This document shows, in pieces, positions 42,089 to 50,816 of a stretch of 64,000 nt of DNA. The DNA is from Burkholderiales bacterium RIFCSPHIGHO2_01_FULL_63_240 (lineage in GTDB: Bacteria > Pseudomonadota > Gammaproteobacteria > Burkholderiales > Burkholderiaceae_C), in NCBI GenBank assembly GCA_001770725.1, contig MERU01000006.1, positions 1 to 64,000 of the forward strand, read 5' to 3'. The notes beneath the pieces were generated by a model. The model was given only the letters and a program-made list of their open reading frames with translations. It made no database searches and was not told the origin of the DNA. The translations under genes were made by a program, and so were the position numbers. The first letter of the stretch is position 1, and each line of letters begins with the position of its first letter.

Positions 42089-42391
42089 TCAGCGGCGCCC
42101 GTACCTGATCTTCATGACCAGGATCACCGAAGCGAAGCTCAGCGTGATCACGTTGGCCACCGTCACCGGCGTCGAGCCGATCGACAGGCCATAGACCAGC
42201 CACAGCGCCACCCCGAGGGTGAAGCAGCTGTACATGCCCAGCGAGATGCCGCTGACATCGCGGGTGCGAAAGGTCAGCCAGACCTGGGGCAGGAAGGACG
42301 CCGTGGTCAGTGCGGCGGCGATGGCGCCGATCCATTCGATGGCGGCGGGCGTCAGGGGCAGCCAGTCTGGCAGGTGGTTCACGGTGGGCAT
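42089..42391 (-). CDS. SemiSWEET-type PQ-loop transporter
   Basis: 100 residues with three membrane helices, the half-size SWEET arrangement that works as a dimer. The PQ-loop SFLPQVWLTFRTRDVSGIS is complete and is followed by the MYSCFTLGVALWLVYG second helix. Family members move sugars across the inner membrane; the substrate here is not known. It starts 15 nt after dacB on the same strand and probably shares its transcript. Confidence 0.88.
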   Translation of the reverse strand: MPTVNHLPDWLPLTPAAIEWIGAIAAALTTASFLPQVWLTFRTRDVSGISLGMYSCFTLGVALWLVYGLSIGSTPVTVANVITLSFASVILVMKIRYGRR

Positions 42392-42406
42392 GCGGGTGGG
42401 ACAGTG

Positions 42407-44002
42407 TCAGCGGTCCTGCCGGGCCCAGTCGACCAGGGCCTGCAGCAGCGGGCGGGCGGTGTCGGCGCGGGGGTGGTTGATCAGGCCCACGACGACGATG
42501 CGTTGCCCCGATTCTCCCAGCACGTAACCCGACACCGAGGCCACGCCGTCGAGCGAGCCGGTCTTGATGTGGGCCAGGCCGGCGGCGGCCTGCCAGCGGC
42601 GCGTGGTGCCGTCCACCCCATTGAGCGGCAGCGAGGCGATGAACTCCGGCATCACCGGGCTGCGCCACATCGCCTGCAGCCATTGCGCCATGCACCTTGC
42701 CGAGGCGTGCTCCTGGCGCGACAGGCCCGAGCCGTTGTCGAGCACCAGCGCCTCGTCGCGGCAGGCCGACGTGGCCCCACCCGTGGCCTCGATCACCTGG
42801 CGGGCGACGATGGCACGGGCTTGCGCCAGGGTGGCGGGGGCATTGCGGCCATCGCCAGCATGGGCGTTGGGGCCATTCGTGCCATTCCCGCCATTCAGCC
42901 CGTTCGATGGCCCATTCGAGGCGGCCGCCAGGCTCAGGAACAGCTGGCGCGCCATCACGTTGTTGCTGAACTTGTTGATATCGCGCACCACGGTCGCCAG
43001 CGGGGGGGAGACCCAGGTCTGCCAGGCGGGCAGGCCCGCCGGCCAGTTGCCTTCTCGCACCGGCACGCCGACCTGGCCGCCACTGCCCAGCCAGGCCGCC
43101 TCCAGCAGGCGAGCGGCGTGGTCGCCGGGGCCATCGCCGTTCCACAGCAGGGGCCACTCCTTTTCGCCGCAAGCGGCCGGGTAGGGTCCGGTCAGGCGAA
43201 CGGTCCAGCGGGCGCGGCCGTCATGCGGCCAGCCTGCCTGGGCAGCGATGTCGAGCTTGAGCGCGCCACGCCAGTCGCCGCAGGCCGTCCCCGGCACCAG
43301 GGTCAGCCGATGCTCGATCTGCACGCCGTGCAAGGGCGGCTCGATCGAGGCCAGCGCCAGGCCTGGCCGGGCCGCGTCGGGCATCAGCCGCAGCGTGACC
43401 GACTGGTGGTTGAGCAGCAGGGCGTCGGGCCCGGCGTTGTACGGCCGCAGCGACTGGCCGTCGAAGGCGTTCGGGTCGTGGGCGGGCAGCTCGAACAGGC
43501 CGCGGTCGATGACGATGCCGCCGCGGATGTCGCGCAGGCCCGCGCCGCGCCAGCGAGCCATCATGCGCTGCACGTGTTCGATCAGCAGCGAGGGGTCGCC
43601 GCCACCGCGCAGGTACAGCGGCCCATCGAGCACGCCGTTGGTTTGCAGCGGGCCACCCAGGCCGACCTCGGTGCGCCACACGTGGCCCGGGCCCAGCTGG
43701 CGCAGCGCCACGCCCGTGGTGAACAGCTTCATCACCGACGCCGCCTGTCGGGGCGCATCGGCCTGGTGCTGCCAGCGCGGCTGGGGTGCGTCCACCGGCC
43801 ACACCAGCAGCGACACGGCCTCGGCCGGCACGCCACTTTGCCGCAGCGCCTGCTGCAAAGGCGCGGGCCAGGCGCCGGTGGTCGTGTCGGGCGCGGACTG
43901 GGCGTGGGCTGCCGGCGCGAGCAGGCCCAGGCCGCTCAGGAGGCCGGCACCGAGTCGGGCCCACGCGGTGGGCCAGGAACGGGTGGGGAGGGGGGCGGAC
44001 AT
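42407..44002 (-). CDS. dacB: D-alanyl-D-alanine carboxypeptidase/endopeptidase (PBP4 type)
   Basis: 531 residues with a signal peptide ending at AAHAQ. The three penicillin-binding motifs are Ser89-V-M-Lys92, SNN at 346-348 and KTG at 480-482. This is the class C periplasmic enzyme that trims and cleaves peptidoglycan cross-links. Between SNN and the next conserved block lies an Asn/Gly-rich stretch of about 25 residues (363-387), unusual in a compact fold and probably a surface loop. The minus-strand TATGAT lies 8 nt before the ATG. Confidence 0.92.
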   Translation of the reverse strand: MSAPLPTRSWPTAWARLGAGLLSGLGLLAPAAHAQSAPDTTTGAWPAPLQQALRQSGVPAEAVSLLVWPVDAPQPRWQHQADAPRQAASVMKLFTTGVALRQLGPGHVWRTEVGLGGPLQTNGVLDGPLYLRGGGDPSLLIEHVQRMMARWRGAGLRDIRGGIVIDRGLFELPAHDPNAFDGQSLRPYNAGPDALLLNHQSVTLRLMPDAARPGLALASIEPPLHGVQIEHRLTLVPGTACGDWRGALKLDIAAQAGWPHDGRARWTVRLTGPYPAACGEKEWPLLWNGDGPGDHAARLLEAAWLGSGGQVGVPVREGNWPAGLPAWQTWVSPPLATVVRDINKFSNNVMARQLFLSLAAASNGPSNGLNGGNGTNGPNAHAGDGRNAPATLAQARAIVARQVIEATGGATSACRDEALVLDNGSGLSRQEHASARCMAQWLQAMWRSPVMPEFIASLPLNGVDGTTRRWQAAAGLAHIKTGSLDGVASVSGYVLGESGQRIVVVGLINHPRADTARPLLQALVDWARQDR

Positions 44003-44010
44003 GGCCTGGG

Positions 44011-44055
44011 ATCATAGGCGCGCCGCGGTGCAGGCTGGGGCGCCCCGGCTAAACT
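44011..44055. promoter_or_regulatory. Divergent -10-like elements for dacB and tsaB
   Basis: The 59-bp gap holds TATGAT on the minus strand (plus 44011-44016), 8 nt from the dacB ATG, and TAAACT on the plus strand (44050-44055), 6 nt from the tsaB ATG. Neither gene has a Shine-Dalgarno sequence. Both mRNAs may be leaderless or nearly so. Confidence 0.35.
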
Positions 44056-44061
44056 CGGCGC

Positions 44062-44832
44062 ATGCCTGCATCCCCCTTGCCGCCCCTTGATCCGGCCCCC
44101 GTCCTGCTGGCGCTGGACACCGCCACCGAGCGCCTGCACATCGCCCTGTCGGTGGGGGCGGGCGAGGCAGGGCGCACCCAGGCGCTGGAGCTGGCGGGTG
44201 GGCCTCAGGCTTCGGCCGGCCTGCTGCCTGCCCTGCAGTCGCTGCTGCAGGCACAAGGGCTGGGCTGGCCCGCTGTTCACGCCATCGCCTTCGGGGCCGG
44301 GCCGGGCGCGTTCACGGGTTTGCGCACCGCCTGTTCCGTGACCCAGGGCCTGGCGCTGGGCCTGGGCGTGCCGGTCATCGCGCTGGACACCCTCATGGCC
44401 GTGGCCGAAGACGCTCGCCAGCGCTCGGACAAGCCGCTGTCCGCGGGCGAGGTCGCCTGGGTGCTGCAGGATGCCCGCATGGGCGAGCTCTACGTGGCGG
44501 CCTTCAGGTGGGGGGGCGAGCGCTGGGTCGTGCAGACGCCGCCCGCCTTGTGGCCCCTCGGTGAGCCCCGTGCCCGTTGGGCATCGCGCGGCGAAGGTGT
44601 GCTCGTGTGCGGCAATGCCCTGTCGGCCTGCCCCGCCGCCTGGGACGGTCTCTTGCCCAATGACATCCGCGTGCTGGCCCCCGACGCCATGCCGCGTGGG
44701 GCGGCCCTGGCCGAACTGGCCCGCCAGGCCTGGGCCCACGGCGAGCAGGTCGATGCCGCCCTGGCCTTGCCTCGCTACGTGCGCGACAAAGTCGCCCAGA
44801 CCACCGCCGAACGCGCGGCGGCTCAGGCATGA
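44062..44832 (+). CDS. tsaB: tRNA threonylcarbamoyladenosine biosynthesis protein TsaB
   Basis: 256 residues of the ASKHA fold. LLALDTATERLHIAL opens the domain, and the AFGAGPGAFTGLRTACSVTQGLA block (shown here only in part in other entries) is the family signature. It supports TsaD in transferring threonylcarbamoyl to A37 of tRNAs; TsaC of the same route is encoded at 39682. No ribosome site precedes the ATG. rimI follows after 45 nt, a common pairing. Confidence 0.94.
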   Translation: MPASPLPPLDPAPVLLALDTATERLHIALSVGAGEAGRTQALELAGGPQASAGLLPALQSLLQAQGLGWPAVHAIAFGAGPGAFTGLRTACSVTQGLALGLGVPVIALDTLMAVAEDARQRSDKPLSAGEVAWVLQDARMGELYVAAFRWGGERWVVQTPPALWPLGEPRARWASRGEGVLVCGNALSACPAAWDGLLPNDIRVLAPDAMPRGAALAELARQAWAHGEQVDAALALPRYVRDKVAQTTAERAAAQA

Positions 44833-44877
44833 TGCCGGCCTGATCCGCCCCTTCCCAGCCTGCCTTCGCCACCCCAG

Positions 44878-45426
44878 ATGAACCGCCCGGTCCTGAGCGA
44901 CACCGCCACTTCGATGCCGTCTTCGGTCATCGAGGGGCTGAGTGTGCGCTCACTGACTGATGCGGACATCGACGCCTGGGTGACCGAGGAGCGCCTGGCC
45001 TGCCTGCATGCGCTGCACGCCTGGACGCCTGAGAACTACCGCTCGTCCTTGCGGGCCGGCTACTGGAGCCAGGTGTTGTGCGAGGCCGGTGGGGCCGAAG
45101 GCGGCCGCGTGGTCGCCGTCTGCGTGGCCATGGACGGCGTTGACGAGGTCCACCTGCTCAACATCGCGGTGGCCCGAGGCTGGCAGGGCCGGGGCCTGGC
45201 GGTCGAGTTGCTGCACACGCTTTACGAACGTTGCCGCCAGCAACGCGCCGAAGCGCTGTGGCTGGAGGTCCGCCCCAGCAACGCCCGCGCACGGGCGCTC
45301 TACCAGCGCGAGGGCTTCGTCGACATCGGCGTGCGCAAGAACTATTACCCGGCCGAAGGGGGGCGTGAAGACGCCCTGGTCATGCGCCGCCAGATCAAGC
45401 TGGAGGCCTCTTATGCGCTGGAGTGA
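44878..45426 (+). CDS. rimI: Ribosomal protein S18-alanine N-acetyltransferase
   Basis: 182 residues, GNAT fold. The acetyl-CoA site VARGWQGRGLAVELL (motif A) and the following LWLEVRPSNARARALYQREGF are the RimI pattern. A VHLLNIAV strand precedes it. It acetylates the N-terminal Ala of S18. An N-terminal extension of about 20 residues is present. The stop overlaps the start of the uracil-DNA glycosylase gene by 14 nt. Confidence 0.92.
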   Translation: MNRPVLSDTATSMPSSVIEGLSVRSLTDADIDAWVTEERLACLHALHAWTPENYRSSLRAGYWSQVLCEAGGAEGGRVVAVCVAMDGVDEVHLLNIAVARGWQGRGLAVELLHTLYERCRQQRAEALWLEVRPSNARARALYQREGFVDIGVRKNYYPAEGGREDALVMRRQIKLEASYALE

Positions 45427-46276
45427 GCGGCAGCTCGCCATGCTCAAGGAAATGGGCGTGGCCGCTTTCTGGCCGGCCCAGCCCGCGCCCGTGCCCGAGG
45501 TGCCTGCGGCCCGTTCCGAGCCGGCCGAGGCCCATGCGCTGGCCGCCGAAGCCATCGCGCAGGTCGGGCGAAGCGCGCCCGCCGCGCCCCGTCCGCCCGC
45601 TCGCGTGGTGCCGCCCCCGGCTGCCCCGAGCACCAGCGGCACCACTCCTGCCGCGCCCGACGTGGTGCTCGGTCCGCGCCCCGTTGGCGTCGACACCATG
45701 GACTGGCCCGCCCTGCGCGAGGCCGTCTCCGGGTGCCAGGCCTGCGGCCTGTGCCAGAGCCGCCGCCAGACCGTGTTCGGCACGGGCAACGAGCAAGCGC
45801 GCTGGATGATCGTCGGTGAAGCCCCCGGCGAGCAGGAGGACCGCCAGGGCGAGCCCTTCGTCGGCCGCGCCGGTCAGTTGCTCGACCGCATGCTCGCGGC
45901 CATCGACCTCACGCGCAGCGAGGCCGGCCCCGAGCGCCAGGTCTTCATCGCCAACGTGCTCAAGTGCCGCCCGCCGGCCAACCGCAACCCGCTGCCCCAG
46001 GAGGTCGCGCAATGCGAGCCCTTCCTGCTGCGGCAGATGGCGCTGGTGCAGCCCGACCTCATCGTGGCCATGGGGCGCTTTGCCGTGCAGTCCCTGCTCA
46101 AGACGACGGAGCCCATCGGCAAGCTGCGTGGGCGCGTGCACGAGGTGGCGGGCGTGCCGGTGGTGGTCACCTACCACCCGGCCTACCTGCTGCGCAACCC
46201 GGCCGACAAGGGCCTGGTCTGGGACGACCTGTGCCTGGCCCGCGAGGTGCAGGCGAGGCGTCGGCAGGGCGCTTGA
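45413..46276 (+). CDS. udg: Uracil-DNA glycosylase, family 4 (iron-sulfur)
   Basis: 287 residues. The iron-sulfur Cys set is C108, C111, C185 and C201, as in family 4 enzymes. Motif A reads GEAPGEQEDRQGEPF and motif B TYHPAYLLRNPADK. It removes uracil from DNA. Residues about 25-85 are Pro/Ala-rich and probably disordered. The ATG at 45413, inside the rimI end, has GGAGG at good distance; longer open frames are shadows of rimI. Confidence 0.93.
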   Translation: MRWSERQLAMLKEMGVAAFWPAQPAPVPEVPAARSEPAEAHALAAEAIAQVGRSAPAAPRPPARVVPPPAAPSTSGTTPAAPDVVLGPRPVGVDTMDWPALREAVSGCQACGLCQSRRQTVFGTGNEQARWMIVGEAPGEQEDRQGEPFVGRAGQLLDRMLAAIDLTRSEAGPERQVFIANVLKCRPPANRNPLPQEVAQCEPFLLRQMALVQPDLIVAMGRFAVQSLLKTTEPIGKLRGRVHEVAGVPVVVTYHPAYLLRNPADKGLVWDDLCLAREVQARRRQGA

Positions 46277-46300
46277 GCCGTCCTGCCTGACGCCCGTGCC

Positions 46301-47560
46301 TCAGTTGTTCGGCTCGTTCGCGTCCAGGTAGCGGCGCCGGCGGAACCACCACACCAGGCCCGCGGCCACCATCAGCATCAGGCCGATGGCCACCCAGAAG
46401 CCGACGCTGCTGTGGATCAGGGGCAGGCCATCGAAGTTCATGCCGAAGATGCCGGTGATGAGGTTCAGCGGCAGGAAGATGGCGGTGAGCACCGTGAGCG
46501 TGCGCATGATGTCGTTGGTGCGGCTGCCCTGGGCGGAGAAATGAATCTGCACGGCGCTCTCGGCCGAGCTCTCCAGCCGGCGCACGTGGGCCAGCACGCG
46601 GGCGATGTGCTCGTGCACGTCGCGTGAACGAACGCGCAGGACCTCGCGCTCGCGCTGGGCCTGCGTGTCCGAAGGCGACGGCCAGTCTTCCAGCGCATCG
46701 ATCCATTCCTGCACCGCGGCGCTCTGGTCCTCGCACGTGTCTTCGAGCATGTGCAGGGTGTTGCGCGCTTCGAGCAAGGCCTGCCAGTGCTTGAACTGCT
46801 GGCGGTTGCTCAGCAGCTCCTGCTGCAGGTAGGCGAACTGTCGGGTCAGCAGCCGGCGCAGGTCCAGGTAGCTGTCGACCATGTGGTTGACGATGCGCAG
46901 CATCAGGTCCGGCGGGCTGGGTGGCAATCGGGACGTGCTGCCGCGCGTCTCGTGGAACCGAGGCACCAGCGCCTCGTTGCCATGGGCATGGGGCTCGGCC
47001 ACGCCATCGGCTGGCAAGTCAGCGGGCACGTCCACCGAGGCGTCGGCCATGGGAGGGGGCGCCTCGGCGTTCGCGTTCGCTTCGAGCGACTCGTGCACGC
47101 GCCCGGCCGGCGGGATCATCTGGCTCAGCCGCGCCTCGAAGAAGTCGCGCACCGAGCAGTCGGCCGGGTGCACCGTCAGCAGCACGCGGTCGAACACCGC
47201 GAAGCCCACCGGGCTGGTGTCGATGGCCGCCATCGCCTGGCGCGCCGACGTGGCCGTGCCGTGCTCCTCGTCCAGGAAGAGTCGCTGCGTGCCCGGTCCC
47301 GCGGCCAGTCGGCGGAACACCAGCAGGTCGTACCAGGAGGTGTAGTCGTACTGCGAGGGCAGCTGGGCGTTGAGCAGGTCGGTGACGTGCAGGTCCATCA
47401 GACCGCCGCCGGCGAGCTTTTGCAGCTGCTGCTGGATCTCGGCCAGGCGCACCTCGAAGACGCGCCGGCTGGTGGTCACCCACAGGAAGCCCTGCGCCGG
47501 CAGCGTGGCAGGCCAGTCCTTGAGCTCGGTGAACTGGTCGTGAATGTGAAAGAGGCGCAC
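46301..47560 (-). CDS. CorA/ZntB family divalent metal transporter
   Basis: 419 residues. Two C-terminal membrane helices flank the GMN signature at 373-375 (FGMNFDGLPLIHS), the selectivity-loop motif of CorA channels. The long N-terminal cytosolic region is helical, with an Ala/Pro/Asp-rich insertion near 165-215 that is not typical. The basic tail RRRRYLD follows the last helix. It carries Mg, Co or Zn; which one cannot be read from sequence. The start is GTG; it lies 15 nt after hemB on the same transcript. Confidence 0.88.
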   Translation of the reverse strand: MRLFHIHDQFTELKDWPATLPAQGFLWVTTSRRVFEVRLAEIQQQLQKLAGGGLMDLHVTDLLNAQLPSQYDYTSWYDLLVFRRLAAGPGTQRLFLDEEHGTATSARQAMAAIDTSPVGFAVFDRVLLTVHPADCSVRDFFEARLSQMIPPAGRVHESLEANANAEAPPPMADASVDVPADLPADGVAEPHAHGNEALVPRFHETRGSTSRLPPSPPDLMLRIVNHMVDSYLDLRRLLTRQFAYLQQELLSNRQQFKHWQALLEARNTLHMLEDTCEDQSAAVQEWIDALEDWPSPSDTQAQREREVLRVRSRDVHEHIARVLAHVRRLESSAESAVQIHFSAQGSRTNDIMRTLTVLTAIFLPLNLITGIFGMNFDGLPLIHSSVGFWVAIGLMLMVAAGLVWWFRRRRYLDANEPNN

Positions 47561-47575
47561 GCGCTGAGGGCTCCG

Positions 47576-48586
<1,011 letters not shown>

Positions 48587-48637
48587 TCACCTCACGCACG
48601 GCGCCGTGGCGGCAGTGTGAAGGTTGGCAAAGTTGAT

Positions 48638-48660
48638 AAAAAAAACACCCCTCGCAGGGT
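48638..48660 (-). promoter_or_regulatory. Short hairpin plus T8 in the hemB leader
   Basis: On the minus strand, ACCCT-GCGA-GGGGT (5 bp including one G-T pair, with a GNRA-type loop) is followed by eight Ts, about 64 nt before the hemB start. The stem is weak, so it may be a leaky terminator or attenuator in the hemB 5' region, or simply an AT-rich promoter part. Confidence 0.3.
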
Positions 48661-48701
48661 TATTTCGGACAGGGGGGGCAGCCAAGCTTGAGCAACCTCC
48701 C

Positions 48702-48707
48702 TATAAT
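48702..48707 (+). promoter_or_regulatory. -10 element of candidate small RNA
   Basis: A perfect TATAAT lies in the hemB-hemJ gap, pointing away from hemB. No TTGACA-like hexamer sits at 16-18 bp. With a start about 7 nt downstream, the transcript would begin near 48714. Confidence 0.5.
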
Positions 48708-48713
48708 GGAAAG

Positions 48714-48827
48714 TGAATGATACGCCGCAAGGCCTCATTCCCTGCTTTTCCTCCCTGAGCAGGTGCCTTACGTGATGACAGCGTCAAGGCTTCACAGCCC
48801 CGGCTTGTGCCGGGGCTCTTTTTTTTT
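48714..48827 (+). ncRNA. Candidate small RNA between hemB and hemJ
   Basis: About 114 nt from the predicted start to a strong terminator, with no plausible ORF. Three stem-loops are visible: CCTGCT / AGCAGG (48741-48763) with an 11-nt loop TTTCCTCCCTG, GCCTT / AAGGC (48765-48790) with an inner ACG / CGT, and the terminator stem. AAGGC at 48729-48733 could compete for GCCTT, giving an alternative fold. The CCTCC of the first loop is complementary to a Shine-Dalgarno sequence, as in C-rich-loop regulatory RNAs. I do not recognise an Rfam family. It could also be a leader of hemJ mRNA, but the terminator argues for a separate RNA. Confidence 0.5.
48796..48827 (+). terminator. Strong intrinsic terminator before hemJ
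   Basis: AGCCCCGGC, TTGT loop, GCCGGGGCT, then C and nine Ts. A 9-bp perfect GC-rich stem. It ends the candidate small RNA and lies 18 nt before the hemJ ATG. Confidence 0.88.
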
Positions 48828-48834
48828 CTGTGCT

Positions 48835-48840
48835 CATAAT
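48835..48840 (+). promoter_or_regulatory. -10-like element 5 nt before hemJ (leaderless candidate)
   Basis: CATAAT (5/6) is followed by CCCCC and the hemJ ATG. The terminator T-tract is just upstream, so hemJ needs its own promoter, and this is the only candidate. No Shine-Dalgarno is present. Confidence 0.4.
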
Positions 48841-48845
48841 CCCCC

Positions 48846-49292
48846 ATGAGCTCCGCTTACCTCTGGGTCAAAGCCCTGCACATCATCTTCGTGGCCAGCT
48901 GGTTCGCGGGTCTGTTCTACCTGCCCCGGTTGTTTGTCAACCTGGCCACGGTGCCCTCCGACAGCCACGCCGAGCGCGAACGCCTGCTGCTGATGGCGCG
49001 CAAGCTCTACCGATTCAGCACCCTCTTGATGATCCCGGCGCTGGTGTTCGGCCTGCTGCTTTGGCTCTATTTCGGGGTCGGCAAGGGGCCGGGTCAAGTC
49101 TGGCTGCACATCAAGCTGACCCTGGTGCTGGGCGCCATCGGCTATCACCACGTCTGCCGCGGCCTGTTGCGCGACTTCGAGGGGCTGAAAAATCGCCGCA
49201 GCCACAAGTGGTTCCGCGTCTTCAACGAGGTGTCGGTGCTGCTGTTTGCGGCCATCGTCTGCCTGGTCGTGCTCAAGCCCTCCATGGGCTGA
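48846..49292 (+). CDS. hemJ: Protoporphyrinogen IX oxidase HemJ (UPF0093)
   Basis: 148 residues with four membrane helices. WVKALHIIFVASWFAGLFYLPRLFVN at the N-terminus holds the conserved His12 and the family signature (shown in part elsewhere). LHIKLTLVLGAIGYHH carries the conserved Lys. HemJ oxidises protoporphyrinogen IX to protoporphyrin IX in the membrane, the step before iron insertion. Its position opposite hemB fits haem synthesis. The stop lies 7 nt before the VanZ-like gene, so they are co-transcribed. Confidence 0.88.
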   Translation: MSSAYLWVKALHIIFVASWFAGLFYLPRLFVNLATVPSDSHAERERLLLMARKLYRFSTLLMIPALVFGLLLWLYFGVGKGPGQVWLHIKLTLVLGAIGYHHVCRGLLRDFEGLKNRRSHKWFRVFNEVSVLLFAAIVCLVVLKPSMG

Positions 49293-49299
49293 GATCGGG

Positions 49300-50457
49300 A
49301 TGGCGACGCACCGCAGCGCAGCCTGGCCGCTGTCTTGGGTGGCCGGGGGGCTGATCGCCTACGCGACCCTGCACCCTCTGACGGGCTGGCACTGGCCTGG
49401 CTGGGACGCGATCCACTGGGGGTTGCCCAAGCAGTCGCACGAGCTCATGTCCGATGTGACCGCCAACCTGCTGGGCTACCTTCCCTTTGGCATGGTGCTC
49501 TGCCTGGCTTGGTTGCGCTCGGGCAAGGGCCCCTGGTCGGCCGGGTGGCGAACCTTGTTCATCGCCTCGCTGCTGTCGTACAGCCTGGAGCAGTTGCAGC
49601 ACCTGCTGCCGGGGAGGGTGCCATCGGTGACCGACTGGACCTTGAACACCCTGGGTGCGGCCTGGGGGGTGCTGGGTGCACTCACGCTGCATGCGCTGGG
49701 CTTGGTTGACATGTGGCATCGACTGAGTGAGCGCTGGTTCATCCCGCAGGCCGGGCATGGGCTGGCCCTCTTGTGGCTGTGGCCGCTCGGGCTGCTGTTT
49801 CCTCCCCCTTTGCCGCTGGGGCAAGGGCAGATCTGGCCGCAGCTGAGGTTGCTGCTGATCGACCTGACCCAGGACACCCCCTGGCAGGACTGGTTGCTGC
49901 CGGACGACCCGCTGACGCTCTGGGCGGCGATGCCCGGGGACTGGTCCGGCAGTGTCTGGGCTCCCGAGCTGGAGGCCGCCACCGTGGCGCTTGGGTTGCT
50001 CGCCCCCCTTTGTGTGGCGGGGGCCCTGGCCAGTCAGCGCACCCTGCGAATCGTGCTCATGGCCTCTCTGGTGCTTTCAGGCGTGTTGTTCACGGCGCTG
50101 TCTTCTGCCCTGAACTTCGGGCCAGTGCATGCATTCAGCTGGGTCACCTTGCCCGTGGCATCGGGCATGCTGGTGGGGGCCTCTGCGGCGATCCTGCTGA
50201 TCAACCGGGGGCGCTCCGTGTGCGCGGCGCTCGGCATGGTGGTGTTGGTGGGCTTGCTGATCCTGGTGCACCAGGCGCCGAGCGACCCCTATTACGCCCA
50301 AACCCTGCAGGCCTGGGAAAATGGTCGCTTTGTCCGCTTCCATGGGCTGTCGCGCTGGTTCGGCCTGCTGTGGCCCTTCGTGGCCCTGCTCTGGCTGACA
50401 GGACGCCTGCTGGGGCGTGATGCCCCCGTGCCAGTGCGGGCCGGAGGCAGCCACTAG
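49300..50457 (+). CDS. VanZ-like family membrane protein
   Basis: 385 residues with about ten membrane segments. The N-terminal ~130 residues carry the VanZ-like pattern: DVTANLLGYLPFGMVLC, then SYSLEQLQHLLPGRVPSVTDWTLNTLGAAWG (in part), with the conserved Glu-Gln and Asp-Asn polar residues inside helices. VanZ proteins modulate surface glycopeptide binding in some bacteria, but the biochemical role is unclear. The C-terminal half is a variable set of helices. It begins 7 nt after hemJ. Confidence 0.82.
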   Translation: MATHRSAAWPLSWVAGGLIAYATLHPLTGWHWPGWDAIHWGLPKQSHELMSDVTANLLGYLPFGMVLCLAWLRSGKGPWSAGWRTLFIASLLSYSLEQLQHLLPGRVPSVTDWTLNTLGAAWGVLGALTLHALGLVDMWHRLSERWFIPQAGHGLALLWLWPLGLLFPPPLPLGQGQIWPQLRLLLIDLTQDTPWQDWLLPDDPLTLWAAMPGDWSGSVWAPELEAATVALGLLAPLCVAGALASQRTLRIVLMASLVLSGVLFTALSSALNFGPVHAFSWVTLPVASGMLVGASAAILLINRGRSVCAALGMVVLVGLLILVHQAPSDPYYAQTLQAWENGRFVRFHGLSRWFGLLWPFVALLWLTGRLLGRDAPVPVRAGGSH

Positions 50458-50460
50458 AAT
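50455..50460 (+). promoter_or_regulatory. -10-like element 6 nt before the ferredoxin gene
   Basis: TAGAAT (5/6) overlaps the end of the VanZ-like gene and is followed by six bases and the ATG. A GGAGG further upstream is about 20 nt away, too far for initiation. Candidate leaderless mRNA. Confidence 0.4.
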
Positions 50461-50466
50461 CTGCGA

Positions 50467-50793
50467 ATGGCCTATTACGAGCGTCACATCTTCTTTTGCC
50501 TGAACCAGCGCGTCAACGGCGAGGCGTCCTGCGCCGACCATGCCGCTAAGGCCGGTTTCGACCATTGCAAGGCCCGTGTGGCCGCGGCCGGGCGCAACGG
50601 CAAGGGTGGCGTGCGGGTCAACAAGGCCGGCTGCCTGGACCGCTGTGCGGGCGGCCCGGTCGCCGTGGTCTACCCCGAAGGCACCTGGTACACCTTCGTC
50701 GACCAGAGCGACATCGACGAGATCGTCGACCGTCACCTGCTCGGTGGCCAGGTCGTCGAGCGCCTGGAGCTGCCGGACGACGTCGGCCGCTGA
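50467..50793 (+). CDS. Thioredoxin-like [2Fe-2S] ferredoxin
   Basis: 108 residues. The Cys spacing C11-x10-C22 ... C56-x3-C60 matches thioredoxin-like [2Fe-2S] ferredoxins; VNKAGCLDRCAGGPVAVVYP is the family's second half-site and WYTFVDQSDIDEI the C-terminal part. It is a cytosolic electron carrier or cluster-binding protein of unknown partner. Starts 9 nt after the VanZ-like gene. The alpha/beta hydrolase follows after 23 nt. Confidence 0.9.
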   Translation: MAYYERHIFFCLNQRVNGEASCADHAAKAGFDHCKARVAAAGRNGKGGVRVNKAGCLDRCAGGPVAVVYPEGTWYTFVDQSDIDEIVDRHLLGGQVVERLELPDDVGR

Positions 50794-50816
50794 GGCGGCT
50801 GACCGCACCGCACACC

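Noticed and set aside
48714-48827. Identification of the hemB-hemJ RNA as 6S RNA or a known riboswitch
   Set aside because: It is too short and lacks the long central bubble of 6S RNA, and no riboswitch core is recognised.
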